Below, piece by piece: positions 1-6,286 of a DNA stretch of 6,286 bases. The stretch spans positions 1-6,286 of the forward strand of contig DMMK01000413.1 in the NCBI GenBank assembly GCA_003453085.1. The letters are read 5' to 3'. This DNA is from Verrucomicrobiales bacterium (lineage in GTDB: Bacteria > Verrucomicrobiota > Verrucomicrobiia > Verrucomicrobiales > Verrucomicrobiaceae). The position numbers and the translations under genes are program-made. The notes under the pieces are model-generated. The model saw only the letters and a program-made list of their open reading frames with translations. It made no database searches and was not told the origin of the DNA. Every line of letters begins with the position of its first letter. Positions within the stretch are counted from its first letter, which is position 1.

Positions 1-54
1 TCGCCTAAAGGCTACACACCAGCAGAGCATTCAAAGCCTTTTCATCCATCAAGC

Positions 55-90
55 AAATCCTGTGAATCCTGCGATCTGATTAATCCTGTC
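55..90. repeat. Degenerate AATCCTG short repeat
   Basis: The heptamer AATCCTG occurs three times, at 56-62, 65-71 and 82-88. Copies one and two are 9 bp apart start to start, and copies two and three are 17 bp apart. The last copy runs into a short A tract (91-95). Read on the minus strand this gives the pattern GACAGGATTAA...CAGGATTCACAGGATTT. I recall similar AATCCTGT-type tandem strings as dispersed intergenic elements in various environmental bacterial genomes, but that is memory and not a search. The rest of 1-169 shows no credible gene: a short minus-strand ATG frame beginning near 49 stops after 14 codons. Confidence 0.5.
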
Positions 91-169
91 AAAAAGTCTC
101 GCCTCACGCCTCGGCCTCGTTCGCATGACAGTCCGGTCCTCTGACATTGTTACCTCATTGACCCCTAAC

Positions 170-205
170 AAAAAACGCGCCAACGCACGGGGCGCTGACG
201 CGTTT
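170..205 (-). terminator. Intrinsic terminator after the ThuA-domain gene
   Basis: Read on the minus strand, AAACGCG (205-199) pairs with CGCGTTT (179-173), giving a 7-bp stem around a 19-nt loop, followed by a run of six Ts (175-170) that overlaps the stem foot. Inside it an alternative GGCGC/GCGCC stem (191-195 with 177-181) can form. It begins 18 bp past the TAA stop of the ThuA gene, where an intrinsic terminator for that transcript would be expected. The stem is only moderately strong and AT-rich at its base. Confidence 0.65.
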
Positions 206-223
206 GAAATTCGCTGATCGGTT

Positions 224-1090
224 TTACTTCGTGTAACCTGCCGCAGGGCTGCCGTCTTCGGACAGCTTGCCGGTAGTCCAGAGAAGGGCGCGGGTGATCA
301 GGTTGAGGTAACGGGCATCGGCCACCGTGTCGTTGTTATGTCCGATGGTGGTGCTGAAGACGCGGGTCTTCTTCGGGCCGAACTCGTTGGTCCAGGCGAC
401 GACGGCCTTGGCTTCGGTGGCCTTGGCATCCGGATCGGCCTTCTCACCTTTTTTCACGCGGGGCATCTGCATCTGGCGGCCGCTGGCGAGGGGCTTGGCA
501 CCCAGCATCTGGATGTTGTTGTACAGCTCCTCATTGATCGTGGTCCAGTTTTCCAGACCTTTGGTGATGGGGTGGCCAGCGTCGGTGAAGCTGATGTCAA
601 TGGGCGACTGCGGGCCGTGGCCGGTGGATTGGAGGCCGATGAACTCATACCAGCCAGCATTGTCGCCGCCTGCTTTCACGGGTTCCTTGAAATTGCCCCA
701 GCGATAGCTGTGCATGGCGCAGTGAAGGTTGATAGCCGGAACGCCTGCCTTGTGAGCATCGAGGATGTTGGCCACGTAGGCGGGATCCGTGACATCGGCG
801 GAGCATTCGTCATGAATGATGACGTCGAAATCCTTGGCCCAGTCTTTGGCTTTATAGATCTCAAAGGTGGCCTTGGTGGTCTTGTCGGGATTGAAGGCTA
901 CATCCACCACGGCATTGAGGCGGGACTCGATGCCTTCCTTTAGAATGGACTGCTGCTTTTCGTAGTCGTGGCAGCAGCCGCCTGCGACGATGAGGACGCG
1001 CAAGGGCTTGGCCGTCGTCTCCGCAGCCTGGGCGAAATAGAGGCCCGTGGTGAGCACGAGCGTGAGGATGGGGGCGATGAGTTTCTTCAT
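224..1090 (-). CDS. Exported ThuA-domain protein
   Basis: This is a 288-residue protein of the ThuA (trehalose-utilisation-like) family, which has a class I glutamine-amidotransferase-like fold. Residues 1-22 form a signal peptide (MKK, then a hydrophobic stretch, then AQA before the likely cleavage site), so it should act outside the cytoplasmic membrane. The domain starts with RVLIVAGGCCHDY (31-43) and continues with the conserved segment INLHCAMHSYRWG (120-132), AGHPITKGL (171-179) and, near the end, FSTTIGHNNDTV (245-256) with RALLWTTGK. These are typical ThuA landmarks. The ATG at 1090 was chosen because it starts the signal peptide; an in-frame extension to 1204 would put 38 unrelated residues before it. 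No Shine-Dalgarno sequence is visible. It follows the MBL gene by 132 bp and ends at a terminator. Such exported ThuA proteins are common in Planctomycetota and Verrucomicrobiota, often linked to sugar breakdown, but the substrate is unknown here. Confidence 0.9.
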   Translation of the reverse strand: MKKLIAPILTLVLTTGLYFAQAAETTAKPLRVLIVAGGCCHDYEKQQSILKEGIESRLNAVVDVAFNPDKTTKATFEIYKAKDWAKDFDVIIHDECSADVTDPAYVANILDAHKAGVPAINLHCAMHSYRWGNFKEPVKAGGDNAGWYEFIGLQSTGHGPQSPIDISFTDAGHPITKGLENWTTINEELYNNIQMLGAKPLASGRQMQMPRVKKGEKADPDAKATEAKAVVAWTNEFGPKKTRVFSTTIGHNNDTVADARYLNLITRALLWTTGKLSEDGSPAAGYTK

Positions 1091-1222
1091 GGAAGGTTGG
1101 TGTAGCCAGAGTGCAACGTGGAGTCGAGCGCAAACTTGCGAGCCTCTTGTGCGATGGGCGCAGAAGGACCCGACCGGGGTGCATCCGGGTTCCTTGTCAA
1201 GCATCTGCCCAGGCTGTGTCAG

Positions 1223-2032
1223 TTACTTGAACTCGGGGTAAAAAGGATTGTGCTGCTTTTCCTCACCCACACTGGTCATGGGGCCGTGTCCGGGGCAGAC
1301 GACCGTCGTATCGGCGAGCGTGAAGATCTGGCTGCGGTTGGTCGCTAGGGCGTCTGCATAAGACACCTGGCCACCGCCCATGGAACTGGCAAACAAGGCA
1401 TCGCCAACGATGGCGACGGGCCTGGACAAGCCTTCGATCACATAGGTGGTGCCGCCTTTGGAATGCCCACAGGTGGTACGGGAGGAGATGCGTAGGCTGC
1501 CGAGCTGCCACTGGCTACCGGGTGTGAAGGACTGGGCCTCGGGATGTGGTTCCAGCTCGCTGATGAGGATGCTGGGGGCCTGCAGCGTCGCGATATCGGC
1601 CACATGATCCGGATGGGTGTGGGTGAGGAACAGATAACGGAGCGTGAGGCCTAGCTCGTGAATTTTCTCGACCATCGGCTCGGCCGTGGCCCCGGTGTCA
1701 AAGGCGGCGGCTTCCTTGCTGGCCGGATCCCAGACCAAGTAGGCATTGACCGTCATGTCATGGAAGGTGGTGTTGAACTGGGCGAGGCCCTCCACCTCCA
1801 CGGGTTCTGGATGCCAGGCGTGGTCGGACATTTCTGCGAGAGCCGGGCCGTGCAGGCCGAGGGCGGCGGCGAGCTTCAGGAGATTGGCAGCATCCGTAGC
1901 CCCGGCCTTGGTGGCCTCAATGGCGGCGGCCGTGATGCCGATTTTGTCCGCCAGGGCATCGGTGGTGTAGCCAAGTCCCCGCTGGGCTTTGTTGAGCACA
2001 TCATTAAAAAGGTCTTCGAGAGGAATGTTCAT
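1223..2032 (-). CDS. MBL-fold hydrolase with N-terminal HTH-like region
   Basis: This is a 269-residue protein with two parts. Residues about 10-62 resemble a Cro/C1-type helix-turn-helix: DALADKIGITAAAIEATKAG (25-44), then a helix pair NLLKLAAALGLHGPAL (50-65). Residues about 87-269 are a metallo-beta-lactamase domain of the glyoxalase II-like type. It has the metal motif THTHPDH (137-143), a third histidine in TCGHSKGGTTY (H190), the bridging aspartate in VGDALF (D211) and PGHGP (H249), followed by the usual GEEKQHNPF ending. The metal ligands look complete, so an active di-metal hydrolase acting on a thioester or related substrate is likely. There is no signal peptide, so it is cytoplasmic. 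The start is set at the ATG at 2032; a GTG at 2071 would add 13 residues and cannot be ruled out. It lies 85 bp after ccsA. The hydrolase fold is certain; the substrate and any DNA binding are not. Confidence 0.9.
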   Translation of the reverse strand: MNIPLEDLFNDVLNKAQRGLGYTTDALADKIGITAAAIEATKAGATDAANLLKLAAALGLHGPALAEMSDHAWHPEPVEVEGLAQFNTTFHDMTVNAYLVWDPASKEAAAFDTGATAEPMVEKIHELGLTLRYLFLTHTHPDHVADIATLQAPSILISELEPHPEAQSFTPGSQWQLGSLRISSRTTCGHSKGGTTYVIEGLSRPVAIVGDALFASSMGGGQVSYADALATNRSQIFTLADTTVVCPGHGPMTSVGEEKQHNPFYPEFK

Positions 2033-2117
2033 GAGAAGAATTTGGCTAAAGGACGGGGCATGGCCGTGCACTGATGATGCCGCTTGTCGGCGGCTTTCAG
2101 GACGAAGGTGGCCAAGT

Positions 2118-4124
2118 TCAGGCTTCGACAGTCTTGCTGGCAGACGGCTTCTTGCTTTCCAGGAAGGCCAGGATCAGTCCATAGGCCAGCAGCACAAGCT
2201 GGCTGCCCCAAAAGGCGTAGATCTTCGGCCAAGTGCCGTCGGTGAAACCGTAGGCATGAAGACCGACGCCGAGCTGATTCACACCGAACCAGGAAAAGAT
2301 GACGATGCAGCCGAGGATGAGGTTGCAGCAGTGCATGCCGATCTCGCGGATGTAGCCGCCCAAACGGGCGTGCAGGATGACGAGGCACATGAGCACGATC
2401 ATGAGGGCGCCGTTTTCCTTGGGATCCCAGCCCCAAAAGCGGCCCCAGCTATAGTTCGCCCAGATGCCGCCGAGGACAGTACCGACAAGAGAGAGCAGCA
2501 GGCCGAAGCAAACAAAACCGTAGGCCGTGCGGGTCATGAAACGGGCCTCGTCATCGCCGGTGGTCACCTGACGGAAGATCCGCTGAATGAAGTATTTGCA
2601 GGAAATGAGGGTGGCGACCATGCAGGCGGCATACCCAAGATTGATGATGGGCACGTGGGTGGAGAGCCAGAAATTGGTGATCAACACGGCCTGGAGCTGC
2701 TGGAGGTTGTCGGTGGCATCGGCGGTATCAAACTGGATGGCCAAAAACATGCAGCCCCCGCCTGCCAAGCCTGCAATGAAAAATCCCAATCCACGTTTTG
2801 AAATCCATTCAGAGATCAGGCCGAACAGCGCGCATGAGGCACCAATGAAAAGGATGGTTTCATAGAGGGTGGCGATGGGGGGCCGCTGCATGATGATGCA
2901 GCGCAGGATGACACCGGTCACCGCCATGAGGGTGGCTGCGCCGAGGAACAGCCACGCAAAGCCGCGCGCGGCCTTGTCCATTTTGGAGCCTGGAGAAACC
3001 CAGGTGAAACCCACGCCGATCAGGCCCACCACAAAAATCCACTGGGCGTAGAAAAAGTAGTCACCCTTAATGGAGTGAATCTCCAGCTTCACAAACTGGC
3101 CTTCGCCACGCGCCTGGGCTGCGGACTGAATCTTAGTCACAAGAGTTTGCGCAACAGATTTGAATTTGGCGGCATCTGGGAGGGCCAGATACAGGTCTTC
3201 ATAAAGTCCCAGCCATTGAAGCTGCTCTTCGGAAGGATTGACGCTGCCATTGACAGTGCCGAAGATCATTTCTCCGGGGCCGTACCAGATTTCAATGGCT
3301 TTGTCGGCTGGAGGAAAGATACGCAACTGGCCTTCAGGATTGCCGCTCATCATGGCTCCTAAAGCGCTCTGGGCAAAGTCGCGGAACCATGGGACCTGCA
3401 TCGGCGGGCCGCCGCTGGTGAGAGCCTTGGCCACGGCAGGCAGGCTCTTAGAAAGGCGCAAAGGCTGAGGAATGTCCGCTGGCAACTTGTCCGCATTTTC
3501 ACCGACGGGTGAGCGGATGAAATCGAAGTGGCCCATGATCATGTCATAGTCCAGATACTTGGCGGCCAGTTCGACGATGATGCGCTGCACCGGTGTTTGT
3601 TCCTTGGCCGGAATCTGCCGATACTCCGTCATCTTCTGCATCAGCAGTTCACGGGCAGGCTCGATTTCCTGGAAGGTGTATTGGGAGCGTTTGCCATGGG
3701 TATCGAGTCCCAATTCTGCAACGGCGGAAGAGTTGTCCACCATAAACAAAGGCACGATGCGGCCGATATCCGGGCGGAACCAGCTCATGAGGAGCCACTG
3801 GACAGAGGTCAGCTTGATGGGCTTGCCAGACTCCGTAACGAGTGGCTTTTGAGTGACAGGATCTAGCAAGGGTTTGCCCTCTCCTTTACCGCTGTCGGTG
3901 AGCCAAATGCTTTGCGAAGCCAGGGATCCCTGCAGGCGAACATTGGCCATCTTCAGGAACGGCTTGATGCGCCCCCCTTCCTGTACGGGGAGGGATTCAA
4001 AGAGCTTGGTGAGCTCAGGATCCCGGAAGAGATCCAGCGACGGGAGTTCCTTGGCCGGGGCCACCGAGGCGATGGCGAGCAGCGAGGACGCCATCAGCAC
4101 GCGGAAAGAATGGAAAGTGGACAT
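2118..4124 (-). CDS. ccsA: Cytochrome c biogenesis protein CcsA/ResC with long N-terminal periplasmic domain
   Basis: This is the heme-handling subunit of System II cytochrome c maturation, 668 residues against roughly 300 for a plain CcsA. Residues 1-24 look like a signal peptide (ending VAPA-KE). Residues 25 to about 350 form a soluble, presumably periplasmic region that opens with LPVQEGGRIKPF (45-56). From about 357 to 655 there are some eight or nine membrane segments. The tryptophan-rich heme motif WANYSWGRFWGWDPKEN lies at 555-571. It is flanked by the two expected periplasmic histidines, H490 (STHVPIINLGYA) and H623 (GVGLHAYGF). H585 (ILHARLGG) sits between the motif and H623, where the family's transmembrane histidine is expected. 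The ATG at 4124 is preferred because it gives the signal peptide; an upstream ATG at 4226 would overlap resB and add 34 unconvincing residues. The gene is 23 bp from resB, its obligate partner. Confidence 0.93.
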   Translation of the reverse strand: MSTFHSFRVLMASSLLAIASVAPAKELPSLDLFRDPELTKLFESLPVQEGGRIKPFLKMANVRLQGSLASQSIWLTDSGKGEGKPLLDPVTQKPLVTESGKPIKLTSVQWLLMSWFRPDIGRIVPLFMVDNSSAVAELGLDTHGKRSQYTFQEIEPARELLMQKMTEYRQIPAKEQTPVQRIIVELAAKYLDYDMIMGHFDFIRSPVGENADKLPADIPQPLRLSKSLPAVAKALTSGGPPMQVPWFRDFAQSALGAMMSGNPEGQLRIFPPADKAIEIWYGPGEMIFGTVNGSVNPSEEQLQWLGLYEDLYLALPDAAKFKSVAQTLVTKIQSAAQARGEGQFVKLEIHSIKGDYFFYAQWIFVVGLIGVGFTWVSPGSKMDKAARGFAWLFLGAATLMAVTGVILRCIIMQRPPIATLYETILFIGASCALFGLISEWISKRGLGFFIAGLAGGGCMFLAIQFDTADATDNLQQLQAVLITNFWLSTHVPIINLGYAACMVATLISCKYFIQRIFRQVTTGDDEARFMTRTAYGFVCFGLLLSLVGTVLGGIWANYSWGRFWGWDPKENGALMIVLMCLVILHARLGGYIREIGMHCCNLILGCIVIFSWFGVNQLGVGLHAYGFTDGTWPKIYAFWGSQLVLLAYGLILAFLESKKPSASKTVEA

Positions 4125-4147
4125 ACAGTTCGAGGGGGGGAAGAAAT

Positions 4148-5485
4148 TTAGAGCTTCCAGTAGGCAATGACGAAGCCTGCCGTGACGATGAGAAGCGTGT
4201 TGGTGACGGCGATCCAGGGATTCCATTTCATGGCGCGGGAGAGCATCATCATGAAGTGGATGAGGAGGCCGACGGAAACGATGATGCAGGAGATGAGAGG
4301 CCAGTGATCGGAGGGGTTTTCCACCACCTGAAAGCCGGAACGTTTGACCCCACCACTGCTGTTTCCTGAGCCGTCGTCAAAGCTGGACTGGAAGAGGGCA
4401 TACCCTTCTCCACGCACGGGCTCGTTCATAGTGATCACGCGCTTTTCCTCTCGCTGGCCATGCAGCTTGGTGACCTTGCTGGTGAAGCGGCGGGCACGTT
4501 CGGTGCCGGGATGTTTTTCCTGTTCGGTGTGATCCAGACGGATGGCGAAGGGGAGACGGTAGCTGCGACGGCCAATGTTGATGAGATATTTCTGGTCGCC
4601 AAAGGTGGCGGTCCAGGGTGCTGCGGCATATTCCCAGAGGATGCCCTTTTGTTCGGCTCCGGTCTTCTTGTCCTTCGCGATAACGATGCAAGCCTGGGAG
4701 AGGGCTTCATCTGCCAGCAACTGGCCTGTACGAGGATCGTTGCGGGAGAGAGCCTGGATGAAGTAACCATCCACGGCATCGCCACGGGTGACGTCGGTGG
4801 CGCGCTTGGGCTCGGCATGCTGTTTCCAGTTGGTGATGACGAGATCGAAAGGCAGGCTTTCGTGGGTGAAGGTGCGGGCCTTGCCGTGGTCGCTGCTGTT
4901 GCCAAGATCAGTGAACAGACGCTGATCAATCACCAAGGCGGTGCGCCGTTCCCCAGTAGGTTTGACGGCTTCGATCTCGATGACACGCTCGTGGAAGCTC
5001 TGGAACTCGTCGTGGGTCTGGCCCTCGGTGAGATTGAGGATGCCTTCCTTGGCAAAGTGATAGGTCACCGCCCCGGCGGCGATCATGAACAGGATGGCGA
5101 AGTGGGAGATGACGACACCGATCGTGCGAGGGGATTTGCGGATGCGGATGAGGCCGCCCAGGAACATGTTCACAAACAGGATGGCCATCAGCAGATAACC
5201 GCCGGGCAAAATGTTCACGGGCAGGACGATATTGCCGATGTCCCAGTAGTGGTCGAATGCCAGAGCGCGCCAGCAAGCCCCGATGTCAATGCGGTCCACA
5301 AACACGGATTCAAAGTAACGCTCCTGGCTGGCCACAAGGCCGTATTCAGCCTGCTCCAGCGTGCCGAGGAAAGTCAGCAGCAGCAGCAGGGACAGCACGA
5401 CGGCGGCCAAGCCGAAGGAACTGAAAAAGGCGATGACACGCGAGGGAATGGAAGCGGGGGCAGACACGGTATGAGGAAGGGGCAA
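4148..5485 (-). CDS. resB: Cytochrome c biogenesis protein ResB/Ccs1
   Basis: This is the ResB (Ccs1/CcsB) subunit, which works with CcsA to bring heme to apocytochrome c on the outer face of the cytoplasmic membrane. The 445 residues show the family layout. Membrane segments lie near 18-40, 96-113 and 122-142. A large periplasmic domain spans about 145-394, and two closing membrane segments lie near 396-414 and 424-442. Family signs are LTFLGTLEQAEYG (37-49), with SQERYF just after it, and MNEPVRGEGYALFQSSFD (353-370). H128 in segment three (ISHFAIL) is a candidate heme-ligand histidine, and H410 lies in segment four. No ATG is available upstream of the first membrane segment. The start is either TTG at 5485, used here, or GTG at 5467; an in-frame TGA lies just upstream. 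No ribosome binding site is evident. It sits 35 bp after the lipoprotein gene and 23 bp before ccsA. Confidence 0.92.
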   Translation of the reverse strand: MPLPHTVSAPASIPSRVIAFFSSFGLAAVVLSLLLLLTFLGTLEQAEYGLVASQERYFESVFVDRIDIGACWRALAFDHYWDIGNIVLPVNILPGGYLLMAILFVNMFLGGLIRIRKSPRTIGVVISHFAILFMIAAGAVTYHFAKEGILNLTEGQTHDEFQSFHERVIEIEAVKPTGERRTALVIDQRLFTDLGNSSDHGKARTFTHESLPFDLVITNWKQHAEPKRATDVTRGDAVDGYFIQALSRNDPRTGQLLADEALSQACIVIAKDKKTGAEQKGILWEYAAAPWTATFGDQKYLINIGRRSYRLPFAIRLDHTEQEKHPGTERARRFTSKVTKLHGQREEKRVITMNEPVRGEGYALFQSSFDDGSGNSSGGVKRSGFQVVENPSDHWPLISCIIVSVGLLIHFMMMLSRAMKWNPWIAVTNTLLIVTAGFVIAYWKL

Positions 5486-5520
5486 AGAAATGACGTTTCA
5501 GCAGTGAAAAGGGGCGCAGA

Positions 5521-6207
5521 TCAGTGTGAGGGAATCTTTTCCGCCTTTTTGCGGAACTGAACGGACTGGCAGAAAGCATCGAACTTGGCCGCATGTTCTT
5601 CGACCAGGGCTTTCGGGCCGGTCATCTTGATGAACAGGGTGAGTTCGCTGGCCTGATGAATGAGGCCGAGCAGCCGGTAATCCTGCTTGGCCGAGGCCTC
5701 ATCACCCATGCCTTTGAAGCTGCCATCCACGCTGACAAAATGGGCGGGGCCTCCGAGGAAGTTTTTGCGCGGCAGCTTGTCGATTTCTTCATCGGTCAAG
5801 GCCGGGGCACCGATCTGGCTGCGCCAGCGGTTAATGTTGGCTGCAAGCCCACCCGCAGGGCCGGGCAAGGCTGCGAGGTAGCACTCTCCTTCCCCGTTCG
5901 GGCCAAAGCTGAAGTCAATCAGGCGCATCTGGGAGGAGGGCTTTTCCGTCCAGCCTTCCGGGGTGACCCAGAGTAGAGGATGCTGCTGCGGCGCATTGGG
6001 ATCTTCAGCTGGTTCGGCCTGATCGTAAAAGCGGTCGGCGCTGGAAATGTCCACCAACTGTTTGCGGGCATATTGAGAAAGCTCGCGAGATTCCGTGATA
6101 GGCTCTACCTCATCCAGCGGTTTGCAGGATGGCAGGGCAGTAGCGAGACAGATGAGGGCGACGAATCCCAGCCGGGTGGCGGCTGAACTTGGGGGGAAGG
6201 AAATCAT
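5521..6207 (-). CDS. Predicted lipoprotein of unknown function heading the ccs operon
   Basis: This is a 228-residue protein that begins with a lipoprotein signal: a hydrophobic stretch GFVALICLATALPSC with the lipid-bearing cysteine at C28 (lipobox LPSC). A charged, probably flexible linker (30-75) leads to a compact domain at about 76-220. Its landmarks are WVTPEGWTEKPSSQMR (80-95), the segment PGPAGGLAANINRWRSQIG (115-133) and a closing DAFCQSVQF (210-218). I recognise this 'PEGW...NRWR.Q' pattern from hypothetical proteins of Planctomycetota and Verrucomicrobiota but know no assigned function. The domain has no heme-binding CXXCH motif, and I see no catalytic signature. It lies 35 bp upstream of resB on the same strand, which suggests shared transcription and possibly a helper role at the membrane in cytochrome c maturation; that is inference from position only. 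The ATG at 6207 fits the signal sequence, and no Shine-Dalgarno sequence precedes it. Confidence 0.82.
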   Translation of the reverse strand: MISFPPSSAATRLGFVALICLATALPSCKPLDEVEPITESRELSQYARKQLVDISSADRFYDQAEPAEDPNAPQQHPLLWVTPEGWTEKPSSQMRLIDFSFGPNGEGECYLAALPGPAGGLAANINRWRSQIGAPALTDEEIDKLPRKNFLGGPAHFVSVDGSFKGMGDEASAKQDYRLLGLIHQASELTLFIKMTGPKALVEEHAAKFDAFCQSVQFRKKAEKIPSH

Positions 6208-6228
6208 GCAGGTTGTCAGTTAAACGAA

Positions 6229-6269
6229 CGAACGCCGTTCGGCTTTGGTTCGCGCTTGAACGGCGTTCA
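6229..6269. promoter_or_regulatory. Two palindromes forming an inverted repeat upstream of the lipoprotein-resB-ccsA genes
   Basis: CGAACG-C-CGTTCG (6229-6241) and TGAACG-G-CGTTCA (6257-6269) are each perfect 13-bp palindromes around a single central base. Their 11-bp cores (6230-6240 and 6258-6268) are also exact inverted copies of each other, with centres 28 bp apart. An extra GAACG half-site (6226-6230) overlaps the first. The pair ends 22 bp from the start codon at its near side, in the only upstream DNA visible for the first gene. Paired dyads in this place suggest a transcription-factor operator. A hairpin in the 5' leader is an alternative; there is no T run that would make it a terminator. 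I could not identify clear -35 and -10 boxes. Confidence 0.5.
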
Positions 6270-6286
6270 TAAACTTAAGGCGGGGG

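Noticed and set aside
338..943. A 201-codon open frame on the plus strand
   Set aside because: It is antisense to the ThuA domain, and its glycine- and valine-rich translation is what the complement of this gene would give.
1172..1200. TTGACA (minus strand, 1200-1195) as a -35 box for the ThuA gene
   Set aside because: At the usual 17-bp spacing the next hexamer is CCGGTC, which is nothing like a -10 box.
2079..2094. Hairpin GCCGC-TTGTCG-GCGGC between ccsA and the MBL gene
   Set aside because: A 5-bp stem without a following T run is too weak to call a terminator and is common by chance at this GC content.
1989..2801. A 270-codon open frame on the plus strand
   Set aside because: It is antisense to the conserved heme-binding core of CcsA and spans the gap to the MBL gene; its translation has no domain signature.
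4125..4226. Extended start for ccsA at the ATG at 4226
   Set aside because: It would overlap resB by about 80 bp and place an arginine- and histidine-rich stretch before a good signal peptide that starts at 4124.
5376..5391. CAGCAG trinucleotide run
   Set aside because: It encodes the leucine run of the first ResB membrane segment; codon repetition explains it.
4460..5560. A 366-codon open frame on the plus strand
   Set aside because: It lies antisense to resB in a GC-rich region. Its translation is low-complexity, rich in G, E, D and Q, with no recognisable motif, while the opposite strand encodes a clear ResB.

Overview
The window is about 58% GC by eye and holds five genes, all on the minus strand, read from right to left. 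Gene content suggests a Verrucomicrobiota or closely related PVC-group bacterium. The signs are an exported ThuA-domain protein, a lipoprotein with a C-terminal domain of a type I associate with planctomycete and verrucomicrobial hypothetical proteins, a System II cytochrome c maturation pair with a long periplasmic extension on CcsA, and no obvious Shine-Dalgarno sequence before any gene. The phylum is an inference; there is no rRNA or other marker gene.

Layout in transcription order. At 6229-6269 are two 13-bp palindromes that together form an inverted repeat. They lie just upstream of a lipoprotein of unknown function (5521-6207). Next, 35 bp later, comes resB/ccs1 (4148-5485), and 23 bp after that ccsA/resC (2118-4124). 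After 85 bp comes a metallo-beta-lactamase-fold hydrolase with an N-terminal helix-turn-helix-like region (1223-2032). After a further 132 bp comes an exported ThuA-domain protein (224-1090). An intrinsic terminator follows directly (170-205). The last 170 bp contain no gene, only a degenerate AATCCTG repeat (55-90).

How the genes work together. ResB and CcsA form the System II complex that moves heme across the cytoplasmic membrane and attaches it to CXXCH motifs of apocytochromes c. Tight spacing makes the lipoprotein, resB and ccsA a likely operon, so the lipoprotein may assist in this process or share its regulation. The MBL hydrolase and the ThuA protein lie on the same strand with wider gaps; they may be read through or have their own promoters, and nothing in the sequence ties them to heme. 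No thiol-reducing partner (ResA, CcdA) and no cytochrome gene is present in the window.

I see no mobile element, CRISPR array, tRNA or rRNA. The points most worth following up are the ~330-residue extension of CcsA, the HTH-MBL fusion, the uncharacterised lipoprotein heading the operon and the double palindrome in front of it.
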